Source of the DNA: Cinnamomum chago
Lineage: Eukaryota; Streptophyta; Magnoliopsida; Laurales; Lauraceae
NCBI GenBank assembly: GCA_038049695.1
Contig: CP142452.1
Coordinates: forward strand, 34,770,501 to 34,834,500
DNA length: 64,000 nucleotides
Direction: 5' to 3'
Shown here: one piece after another, positions 1-11,500 of the stretch
Layout: each line of letters begins with the position of its first letter
How positions within the stretch are numbered: the stretch's first letter is position 1
Translations under genes and position numbers: made by a program
Notes under the pieces: generated by a model
Seen by the model: only the letters and a program-made list of their open reading frames with translations
Databases searched by the model: none
Told to the model about the DNA's origin: nothing

Positions 1-437
1 CAAAAATCCTTGGCATGGGTTTGGCCATGCACAAAAACCCCAAAGTGGGCTCGGCTTCCCCATGGAAACCTATTCCACGTTCGGCCTGGCCTTAACAACT
101 CCCAATACACCATTGGCCAGCATGGCATTCACCATACAATTGTTCGATCAAAGAATTCCACTATCACTAAGGTTTCATCTCGCAATATACTAATTTCTTC
201 CACAAAATCAAAGATTTAATCCTATAACTTATCATAGTAGATTTTCCTAGCATCCAAAACAAGAAAAGAGCAACACATACACATGTAGAATTAGCAAACC
301 TACTCACCTTTGATATGCAAGGGTTTCTCTAGCAATATGAGGAAGACTAAAAGTCATAAATCAACCTCCAGTGGCTGGCTCCTCCTCCTCTAAGTTTGTC
401 TAGGGTTTATGGCTTCTTGATGAAATATAGTTAAGAG

Positions 438-520
<83 letters not shown>

Positions 521-1029
521 TTTCATGTCCCATGGTGGCATGGCTTTATAGCTTGAGATCACCCACCTTTCCTATTTGAACTCTACAAGAGTAGAATCTT
601 CTTTCTAATATCGTGTGACAGTCCTAAAAGGACATGTGCAAGCCCCCCGACCACCTCTTATTAGTAAAGACTTGGGTCCTATGTCCTACTTCTCTTTGTT
701 GAAATTCTCTTCTTATACTTACTCAAGGTCCCACCATTAACCCAACCATATCATACTTTAACCCCTAATATATTTTTAAGATTAAAGGGCCCTACTAATG
801 CTTCATACCTCATTGCCTCTTAAAAGCTTTAGGGCCCACATAGCTCAAATTATTTATTAAAAGAAGTCAAATTAATTGGATCATCATTTTCAACATTCAT
901 AAATAATAAAAAGATAAAAGAAAACATCTTAGCATTCAAAAATTCAAAGCATAGGATAAATTTTGATTAAGCATGCAAAAAAGGAAAAAAAAAAAAAAAA
1001 GAAACCCTAATTTAAATCAGGGATATTAC
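1..1029 (-). repeat. Probable LTR fragment (Ty3/gypsy type), truncated by the window edge
   Basis: On the minus strand this block begins at 1029 with TGTAATATCCC, a start typical of plant gypsy LTRs, and then runs AT-rich with scattered GGTCCCAC and GGGCCC words towards base 1. Similar wording recurs at about 4700-5226 and 12405-13378, which suggests one dispersed family. No partner LTR, primer site or target duplication is visible, so it may be a solo or partial LTR. It lies upstream of the first visible exon of the hydrolase gene and is probably intronic. No coding region is supported here. Confidence 0.4.
443..516. repeat. (GA)n microsatellite
   Basis: About 37 uninterrupted GA dinucleotides lie inside the left LTR-like block. 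Length polymorphism is likely. There is no evidence of a regulatory role. Confidence 0.95.
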
Positions 1030-1563
1030 ATAGATCTAGCCTGAACGTTACCTGGCCCAAGCTCTTGTCCATTCATTGTTGCAAGATGCCTTATCTTCTC
1101 GGCACTGCTCCTTGATCACTTTATATTTGAATGTTTGTTATCCTTTCTCCATTCAAATCTTCCCGCCTTCTTGTAGGGCACCTTCTTTAAATTTTTAGTG
1201 CAAACATTTAAAACTACTATGCTATGTTGTGTGGTCAAATGCTTTCTAGAGCCTTATAGTCTTTATAAGTTAGTCGGTCGTGTTTTTGGAGTAGGAAAAA
1301 GTATATCTAGCTTGTATTAGTTCTACTATTTTTTTTTTTTGAATTATAACTCTATTGTAAATAAACGTTGATACATCATAGGAGGAATATATTGAAAACA
1401 GTAAAACAACCAAAAAAAAAAAAAAGGATATGGAAGTCAAAAAAACAATGTTGAAATAAGTAAACTCTATTTCTTAACTCCCGTCGGAAGAATTTGCTTC
1501 TCTTGATGTGACAGAAGGAAGCATGAAATGTGGTTGCTAGGTCCAAGAGTTCTGCTACCAGAT
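1030..1563. other. Unassigned AT-rich spacer
   Basis: I see no exon, RNA gene or repeat that I can name. The 107-codon minus-strand open frame overlapping 1376-1699 is low-complexity and resembles no family I know. Confidence 0.5.
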
Positions 1564-1870
1564 TGATGCAGGCCCTAGGATTAGGGCTTGTGTGGAGGTG
1601 CTGAAGCACAATGAAGGTTCTGAAGTGCGTGTCCGACGACACTATTACACGTCTCTGCAGAGACTTCTTACGAGAATGCACCTCAATAATTAGACCCACA
1701 CAATTTTCTATTAATCAAAAGTCTGAAAATCTCTTTTCTACAATGCAATATAAATAGGAAAAGCAAACTTAGTTGCTAAGAAAACCTAATCAAACTAGGA
1801 AAGCAATAGAAATTACCCTAATTACAATCTTTCAACAAAATTAGTAACCTACTAACAATAGTTTAAAGAT
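1564..1870 (-). repeat. Partial LTR related to the 21747-24299 element
   Basis: The block starts TGATGCAGGCCCTAGG and then follows, with small indels, the LTR at 21747-22104: shared words include GGCTTGTGTGGAG or its variant, GTCTCTGCAGAGAC, CTACAATGC.ATATAAATA and AAACCTAAT.AAACTAGGAAA. It stops before the expected TGCATCA end, so it is 3'-truncated on this strand. Orientation (element on the minus strand) is inferred from the better-preserved relative at 21747-24299. Confidence 0.6.
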
Positions 1871-2395
1871 ATAAAAAGAAATATTAAAACTATCTGTAGT
1901 GCTGACTTTCCACGACAACCGAGCATTGTTTTAGTGTGTCACTTATAGTGGGGATTCGATGAATGCCCTAGTATAATCACGGAACCCTTGCTTATATTTC
2001 ACTATAACCGGACGCTACTGCAGTTTGTCACTTATAGCGAGGAATGCCCTAGCATGATCACGGAACAGTTTTTCCAGAATTCATGGTTTAAGATTTGACA
2101 AAAAAATTTATGCCAGTTGTCAACCTGACAACCATCCTTTTATCGGTGCTTGGAACTAGCAATAAACTGGCAGAGTTTATATTTACATTATATATATATT
2201 TATGTATAGAAATATTTCATTCAAAAATCTGCACAATAACTGTTTAGAAAGTTACTATTAAAAAAATGTTTAGAAAGTTCTGGAAAAATCTGAAGTATAC
2301 ATCCATTACATATTTTTTGTAGAATGGCAACTAATATGGATTAATGCACCTCGTACTTTTACTAATATGCTACTCTTGTTGTAAATGTTCTACAG

Positions 2396-2519
2396 CCTTC
2401 TTTACGGAGCAGAAGACCCTTCTATTGCTGGAATAGTATTGGACAGTGCTTTCTCTAACTTATTCGATTTAATGATGGAACTTGTGGATGTTTACAAAAT
2501 TCGGCTTCCAAAATTCACA
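2396..2519 (+). CDS. Hydrolase exon: strand after the nucleophile elbow
   Basis: Acceptor TTCTACAG precedes it and donor GTATGTTC follows. The first base completes a codon from an upstream exon; 41 codons follow and end in phase 0. It encodes [20 protein letters not shown] and then a helix ending [10 protein letters not shown]. In alpha/beta-hydrolases this segment follows GxSxG, so the serine exon should be the next one upstream, outside the window. Confidence 0.9.
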
Positions 2520-5500
2520 GTATGTTCTTCTTCCCCTTGCTGATAAAGATAAGAGGACAGTGGTTACAGTTACTTAAAAAAAAAAAAAAAAAACTTTTAT
2601 GGGAATCGATTAGTACTTAGAAATAATAGTATGGAAAATACAACCCTAGAAAGCCCCTTCAAAAAGAAAGATTACTGGCCATGGATGAAAATAGCGGTAG
2701 CGGCCCGCCGCCAAACCGATACGAAGCGGGCGATACGTAGCGTATCGGGGATACGTAACGGTGTAGCGGTGCGATTTTAAAAAATCGCCAAAAAAATCTG
2801 AAAAAATTCCAGAAAATCCAGAAAATTGTAAAATGAAAGAAAATGTGGTTCTTTTGCAAAAGTAAGTAAGAAAAGGGGGTGTAGCGGTGCCGTGCCCTCA
2901 ATATATGAGGTCTTGTATCGCTGTATAAATAGAAAATAATAGTAATGATTCGTTTTTTCAGATGTATTCATGTTTCTTAGTCATGTTAACTTAAAAAGTA
3001 ATGGAAAGCTAAATAGAAAAAAATTAGGATATGAAATAAAGGCATAAGAATTAAGAAGACTTAAGAGTTAGGTCATTAGTGAACATTGAACAATCAAATA
3101 TCAATACTTCAGCATTCAAGGTTCAAATTCAATCAAGTGAATGAACTATGAAGTGATCAACAATCAACATTCAACACCAATTTAGAAATGACAGAGAGTA
3201 GAGAGTTAGTGAAAGAAATAGGAAATTAGGAATACCTTGATCACCACCAAAAGGAATGTCTACCAAGATTCAAGGGGCTATGGTTATCCTCATCCGCATC
3301 AGTGTTATCATTTCTATTGGTATTGGCACCATATTGAATTTGATATTGATGAGTATTGGGATCCACAAATCCAAAGAAGCCAGTCGCACCCACATCATTC
3401 AATATATGAAAAGTACTGATAAAGCGGCCGAGCCCCGGAGGGCTGTCCGACGGCTCTTTTGGTGGTAAACCTAGGAAATTTCCTTTGGGCCGCTGTACGG
3501 TCTGCATTATGTGCTCAGTAGAAAATAGCTGACAATTTTTCGTTTATTACCTTAAAATGATTTTGTCGTTTGCCTGCGGCAGATCTGAATGTAAGTATGG
3601 AAGCAATTATAGAACTGAAAACTCAATTCAAGATCCAAATTGCTTACTTAGCAGTAATTAAAGTCCTGCTGATGTTGTTGAAGATGCAAGTGTGGCAGTG
3701 AGAGAGACAAGGAGCAGTGGGAATGGTAGTAGGCAAATGTTATTGATTAAAAGAGACTAGGGAGTACATAGTGGGAACCATAGAGATAGAGAAATGAGAA
3801 GAGAGGAATGGAATTGAATCGAAAGGGAAAGAAGGCATCATCTTCATCTTAGCCTTTTCCCTTTGATCTGGGTCCACCTAATATGATTGGTTGCCCTATT
3901 TGGTTGATGCAGGCAGCAAACTTGGATGGCTGTGAATCTTGCAGCAGCATCAAGATACTGCTTTAGCACAGGAAAACATGACAGGAATTGAACAACGCAT
4001 TTGACGAATCCAGAAACTGGTCTCTATGATTGTCATCAGGGAATCTGGAAACCAGCAAATCCATGTGAACATTGACCGAAGAAAACTCCTAAAGAAATTT
4101 ATGAAATAGAAAAGAACAATGTATCCAAGGTCCATACATCCTTGCTGGTGGGTTCTTTTCATAAAAAAAAGCAACTATTATTTTTATTCAACTCAACTAC
4201 CTTTTCTTTGGAAGCTAAGAGAAGTTGTATTAATCACATGGAAAATAAATGGGAGGGCCTCTTAAGCCTATGCATATTTAGATGGCATTCAATAAATTGT
4301 ACGGGGGAATTATTGTCAAGCCCTAAATTGCATATCATATTAGGTTATTAATGGATTGCATTTTATATCATCATAGATTTTCTTGGATGCATATTAGCTA
4401 TATTTTAGCAGGTCCCTAGCAAACATAATATCTTTGATCGTAGGTTCTCTTTACTTTGGTTTTGGGGTGGGGGTTCAGGGAAAAATGAGAATATTTTGTT
4501 TGAGCAGCCTCCAATCTAGGGTGTAACAACTTTTATCAGAGCTTTAAAGGACCCAGGGGAGATGGTGGTCTGAACATGATTGCATGATGCGAAAAAACAC
4601 CAAGCTTAAACAACTTAAGGAAATGGGATGGAGATGATGGTATGTCGTGTGCACATCTTTGGTAAAGGTTCGGGTCCCATCTCCATTAGTTTATAAGGTC
4701 TCAACATTTAAAAAGCGTCCCACAGCTAATCTTTTTTTTGATAACTCCCACAACTAATCTTTAGTAAACGAATACTTTAGTCTATGCAACTCCATGGGTC
4801 TTGCACAAGAAAAGGGTGGTCCCACCAACCTAATTCAAAGTAACATGCATTTGATGCTTAGTAATATGTTAGGTCCCATAATTAAAAGACAATTATCTAA
4901 CATGCAAAGGGTCCCACTAGATTCCTACTCGGATTTGATAAATATGGGTTGAGCCACTAGGGCCCTACTCAAAACTCCTTAAGCCATTACCTAATTAAAA
5001 CACAAATCTAGCCTATCCAAATAGGAAAAATTTTCGGTTCGGCCTCTAGGTCACAACCCAGGGGTGTTACCCACTGAAAAAAACCTACTTTCATTAATTG
5101 TATAATTGGCTCCCTTGGACATGCTCAATTGGAACTAGACTATTAATAGTAATATCAACAATTCAATTTAATATTACTCTAACCATTCAAAAATAAAAAA
5201 AATAAAAAATAAAAATAATACCCTACTGATGCAGCCTGGGAATCAAGATCGAATGGACCAAACCCACAGAATGGATTTGGATGAATTCAGATGGATTCTA
5301 AGGACTCCAGCACACGATTAAGAAACCAAACACAAATCAAAGCCAAAACTGAAATATTCTATTCAATAATCAAGGGTACCGATCCCTAAAGGGATTCATA
5401 TTTTTATAGAGAAGTAGCATTAGATGTCTCTTCCTACTAAGATTCTTCTTTCTAAAGGTTCCTAATCAAATGAGGAAATTTAATTTAATCAAATAGTCTA

Positions 5501-8500
5501 AAACAAATAGAAAACTAGCAAACTACTAGGAAGCCTAAATATGATAACTTCCCACAATCAGTCGGCTATTCCCCATTAGAATTTGTGGGTTGATCCAATG
5601 GGTTGGTCAGTTTGACCCAATAGCTCGTGGGTCCATCCCAGTGGACTTGGGCTTGGCTCGTCCTGCATCAATTCTCCCTCAATTCTCCCTGCCTTGGAAA
5701 AACTTAACTTCGGTGAGTGGATAGCTTGACAATGCTCATATAGGTTTGGATTTATGCGCTAAAAATCAGTAGCGGTGATCCATGAGGCATCCGACATGGG
5801 AGGATCTTTCCATCTGACAAGAAATTTCTAAAATCACGGTACCTCAAATGAGTGGGGATCTTCGCTCTGATACCAAATTGTACCCGAATTCGGAACTAAC
5901 AAAAAAAAAAAAGGTGCAATTTGCTTTCTTTACCAAGAATGTCTACTCGAAGTGGTCAAATGTTCCGGGGGGAATTTACTGACTGACAACAGGATGCTAT
6001 GATATCGTAATTATTTGAGTGGGTACATGCGTTGGAACTGGTCTAGTTGAGCGGGTGCTTGCACTAGAGGCTGGGTTTGCAGCTTCGCAGAGACCGGCTA
6101 TCGAAGCATCTCCTTGTGCAGGTATTCCACAAATCGCACCTCGACAAGATGGAACGGGCCAACATGAATCTATTCATGATTTCATCTAGCGCCTTTTTTT
6201 TTTTTTTTTTTTCTGAAAATGACCCTGAGGATACTCCAATGGCACCCAGAATTGATGATATTACCTAGTGAGTCAAAGTTGAAGTGGCTGATTTTTCTGG
6301 ACGCCTAAACTCAAAGGCTTTTATTGATTGGCTCAATTCTCTTAAAGACCATTTCAATTAATACCATATGGATGGCATGGCCTTTGTCAAGGTCAAGCTT
6401 AAGGGTTTAGCAAGAGCTTGGTGGCACGACACTAATCATAACAATCTTGTCATGGGACGCCCCACTATCACTAGGTGGATTGACATGCGCGAAAAGCTCA
6501 AAGGTAAGTACTTGCCCTGTAGGCTCTAACTATCCGGACATCCTTCAACAAAAGTTCTTTCTCTTCAGGCAGGGCACCTTATCATTAGATGAGTACACAA
6601 AGAAGTTCAATGATTATGTTATTTAGTGCAAAGTTCAAGAAGATAATTATGCACTAGTCAACCATTATCGAACTAGTTTGCGCCAAGAGAATAGGTGTGA
6701 GGTCCTCATGCATGATTTTGAAACAGTTGATGAAATCTATACAAGGCAAAAAGGGTCCTTTTGTACCCAATTTCTAGAACAATTGTGCATGAGGACCAAA
6801 TATGAGACGCTTCGGCCCCCAAACCAGGGAGCCAGTGACTCATAGAATACCCGATTCATAAAACAATCGTGCTCCACCACCATGTTATCATCCAGTCCCC
6901 AAATCCCAAAACAACAGTGCTCTACCACCAGGTTATCGTCCACCACCCCGTCAACACCCCAACCGGCCTAATCAACATCCTTTTGTACAAAACTAGAAGG
7001 GTGCAGTGCCACAGTGACATGATATGATGGGACGTAGACCCCTAGACAGGATCGATGGAATGATGGTTGTTGGCGATGTGGTCAACATGGTCACTATGCC
7101 AATTATTGCCCACAGGTTCGAGATCTTTATTATTGTGAAGAAGATGCTTATTATGAAGATGAACATTATGATGAGCATATTGAGATGGAACGACCCCCTA
7201 AGATTCCACTGGCGGAAGAGCAACCAGGCACTCATCAAGAAGTACAATCAGAACCTCTTCCTAGAGCCGCCACCACTGAAAAAGGAGGTGGTCCTATACT
7301 CATCAGTATCATATGCCAACTCCTCACCACCAATGAAAAGGAAGAAAAAGAGTGGCGGAGAACTTCAATATTCCGGATATGTGTGAGATGCAAAGGTAAG
7401 CTAAGTAATTTAATTATTGATGGTGGAAGTGCTATGAATATTGTTGAATAGGAAGTGAGTGATAAATTAAAATTGCCAACTGAAAAGCACTCAAAACCTT
7501 ACAAGGTTGCATGGGTAGATGATCATTCAATTCTTGTGACCGCGGATGTTTGGTTCCTAATAAAATTTGGATCTGTGAAGATGAAATATGGGGTGATATA
7601 ATTCCTATGAATATTGCTCACATACTTCTTGGACAACCATGGCTCTTCGATTGAGAGGTATATACTGATCAAAAGAGGCATATGCATTCTTTTGAGTGGA
7701 AAGGACAAATGGTAGGCCTTCTTCCATTGCCTCCATTAACATCTTCTTCAGTAGCTCCTACTACCCCATCCAATCCCCATGTCCTCACTATGCGTAAATT
7801 TGAGGATTGAAGTACTGAGCAAAATGTGATGTTTGCCTTATTCACTAAGGATTGTATTCCTAGTGAGGTTCAATCCCCCCTTCATGAATTTTTTGATTTG
7901 ATTCTTGAGGAACTACCTCCAATGCAAGACATAGGTATGCTATAGACCTAGTTCCTGGAGCGCCTTTGCCAAATCTGCTTGCTTCCGATATAACCCAAGT
8001 TAACAAATGCCAAGTTGATGATTTATTGTAGCGTGGGTACATCAAGGAAAGCCTTAGTTCTTGTATTGTTTCAGCCCTCCTTACACCAAAGAAGGATGTA
8101 AGCTGGTGTATGTGTGTGGAGACAGCTTCGCCATCAACAAAATCACAGTAAAGTATTGTTTTCCCATTCCTCGGATAGACGATATGTTAGATATGATGCA
8201 TGGATCCATTATCTTTTCAAAAATTGATTTGTGCCGTGGCTACCACCAAATTCGCATCTGACCGGGTAACGAATGTAAAACAATATTTAAAACAAGAGAG
8301 GGTCTCTATGAGTGGCTAGTCATGCCATTCGGTCTTTCTAATGCTCCAATCACTTTTATACGTGTGATGACTCAACCACTGTGCCCCTTTCTTGGCAAGT
8401 TTGTTGTTTATTTTGATGATATCTTGATATAAAGCAAGTCGAAGATAGAACATCTCGATCACTTGAGGCAAGTTTTTAGAACCTTGCGCCAAGATAAATT

Positions 8501-11500
8501 TTACATCAACCTCAAGAAGTGCACTTCCATGACTGATTTTGTGCTTTTCTTGGGTTATGTTATTACTATTTGAAGTGTGGAGGTCGATCCCGCCAAGGTG
8601 AAAGCTAATAAGCTATTATTGATTGGCCAACTCCGACAACTTTATCTGAAGTTGGGAGTTTCCATAGACTTGCCACCTTTTACAGGTGTTTTATTAGAAT
8701 TTTCAACAACACTATGGCTCCTATCACTGACTATATGAAACAAGGGCCATTCAAATGGACTAGTGCTACCACCCACGCATTTGAGCGGATCAAACGCAAG
8801 ATGACAGAAGCGCCAATCTTGCGCTTTCCAATAGGCGCTTTCCAAACTTTAACCAGGTTTTTTAAGTTACTTGTGATGCATCCAATGTTGGTATAGGAAG
8901 CATGCTTAGTCAAGAGGGTCACCCCATAGCCTTCTATAGTGAGAAGATCAATGAAGCCAAGAAGACATTATCTAGTCAGAAAAGAGTTTGTTTTATTTTC
9001 TGATGATGACGCCCTAAAGCATTTACACTCTCTGTAGAAATTGAGTGTGCACCGTGCAAGATGGAGTGCCTATCTTCAAGAATTCACTTTTGTCATCCGA
9101 CACAAGGTCGACAAAGAAAATCAAGTTGTAGATGCATTGAGCTGCCCTGAGCTTTTATTGACTTCCATGTTTGTCATTGTTCTTGGATTTGAAGAAATTC
9201 GGCAAAAGTGTACCCTGAAGATAAAGATTTTTGCCGCATCTACATCGATCTCCTTAATGGTGAGTAAGCTCAACATCCGCACTTCAGTATTCATGATGGC
9301 TATTTGTTTCATGGAGCAAAACTCTGCATACCAGCTACCTCTATCCGTGAACATATTGTGCAGGAATTACATGCTGGCGGATGTAGTGGACACTTGGGCC
9401 GCAACATGACCGTCGGCATTGTTACTGATAGGTTCTTCTGGCCTAAAATGAAATCCTATGTTATTAAAGTTTGTGCTTCATGCAGGGTTTGTCAACTTGC
9501 AAAGGGAAATAGAAAGAATGCAGGACTCTATCAGCCCTTTCCATTTCCACATGCTACTTGGGAAGATATCAGTATGGACTTTGTTCTGGTTCTACCGAAG
9601 ACAGTATGAGGAGTTGATTGTATATTTGTCATTGTGGATTGATTCTCCCAAGATGGCACACTTCATACCTTGCTCAAACTAATCTGACGCATCTAAGATA
9701 GCCTCATTTTCTTCTAAGAAGTGGTATGCCTCCATTGACTTCCGAAGACAATTGTTTTGATAGCGATATTAAATTTCTGAGTGAGAGTGGCTACCTACAC
9801 ACTACAAATGACTCTCTACACACTACATTTAAAAAAAAAAAAAACAAAAAAAAAAAATTCCTAAACTACCCTCGCCATCTCCTTCCTTCTCTCTCCCTTC
9901 TCCTCGTTGTCCACTGCCCACCCTCTCCCCTTCCTCTCCTCTCCCTCTTCCTCATCATCTTCCTCTCCTTCTCCCTCTCTATTTCCCTCTCTTTCCCTCT
10001 CCCTGCTCATCGCCGCCCGCCCACTCTCCTTCTCCCTCTTCCTCTCCTTCTCCCTCTCTATTTCCCTCTCCCCGCTCATCGCCGACCGCCGCCCGGTCAC
10101 CCTCTCCCCTTCCTCTCTCCCTCTCACGGTGGACAAGCAAATGGAGAAGAATCAAATGCTTTGGATGTAAAAATAAAATAAAATTTGCCATTGAAATCGG
10201 CGACCCGATTCGTTCGGCGTTACAGGGCTGAACGAATCGAGTTTGCTCGACGTTACAGGGCCGAACAAACCGAGTTTGCTCGGCCCTGTAACGCCGAGAA
10301 AACTCGATTCGTTCGGCCCCGTGTCGCCGAACGAATGTAGACAACGGGTAGTTTAGGAATTTTTTGTTTTTGTTTTTTTTTTATTTTAAAATGTAGTGTG
10401 TAGAGAGCAAAATGCAGTGTGCAGGTAGCAGCTCTCTTTATGAGTTACTTTTGGAAGACACTCTAGATGGCAATCGGGACAAAGTTACAGTTTGCCAATG
10501 CTTATCATCCACAAACTGACAGCCAAACAAAAGTGGTGGTTGCCACTAGAGTATCCCCAAGGTCCTTTTCAGAAAAAAGACGTCGGATGAAATCATGAAC
10601 ATATTCACATTGGCACGTTCCATCTTGTCGAGATAGATTTGTGGAATACCCGCGCTAGAAGATGCTTTGGTCCATTTGACCACTTTGAGTAGAAATTCTT
10701 TGTAAAGAAAAAAAAATTGCACTCTTTTTTTTTGTTAGTTCCGATTCAGGTTCAGTTTGGACCTGAACTTAGACCCAGAACTGGGATGGCTTTTCACGTG
10801 TGGAGTGTACACGTGATGGGTCAGTTTCCTTGTCTCAACTTATGTGTATAAGAGAAATAAAAGGAAGAAAAGAATACGACCCTTACTGTTTTGAGTTGAC
10901 AAAGGGGAGAGAAGAGGGGGTGTAGGCTTTGGTGATTTTTGAGTGCTTCAACGATGGAGTTGTGCGCTTGCAAGTGGTGTGGCTGGTCGGCGACTTGTTG
11001 TTGGCTGTTGTGACGACTCCGATGATTGTAGGGTTCTGGCGACTAGGGTGAAAGCTAGGGTGGGGCTTCTTCAGTGCACGGTACCATTGCACCCTTCTCT
11101 TTCTGGTTTTCTCAGTTTCTGTTATCTGTTCTTTTTTTCACTCGGGTATGGGATGGGCGTCGTTTGGGGTTTGGGGTTGTCGATTTGGTGGAGTAGGCTT
11201 GGAGAGGGTTTTTGAAGATGGGTTTAGTGAAATGACTGGGGCTAGGGTTTAATGAAGGATGATGGGCTCAGCAGGGGTTTGGTTTGACGGTGGTTGGGTT
11301 TCAATAGAGATGGGTCGGGATGGTTTAATGGTGACGGTGGACGATGAGTAAGGTGGAGTTGGGTTTTGTTTTGACAGACAATAAGATATGAGAAGAAGAA
11401 GACTAATAGAATGTAGAGAAGAGGGCATGGTACCTCAAACGAGTGGGGATCTTTGCTCTAATACCAAAGTGATGCAGCCCGAGAGTCCAAATCGAATAGA

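Noticed and set aside
5671..5700. Reading the 5227-5670 LTR as the 5' LTR of a plus-strand element
   Set aside because: No primer site follows it on the plus strand; a purine tract on the minus strand and the primer site at 11455-11466 require the opposite orientation.
9726..10181. Open frames of 87-151 codons, Pro/Leu/Ser-rich or Arg/Glu-rich
   Set aside because: They arise from the pyrimidine-rich core of a MITE, lack motifs and are open on both strands.
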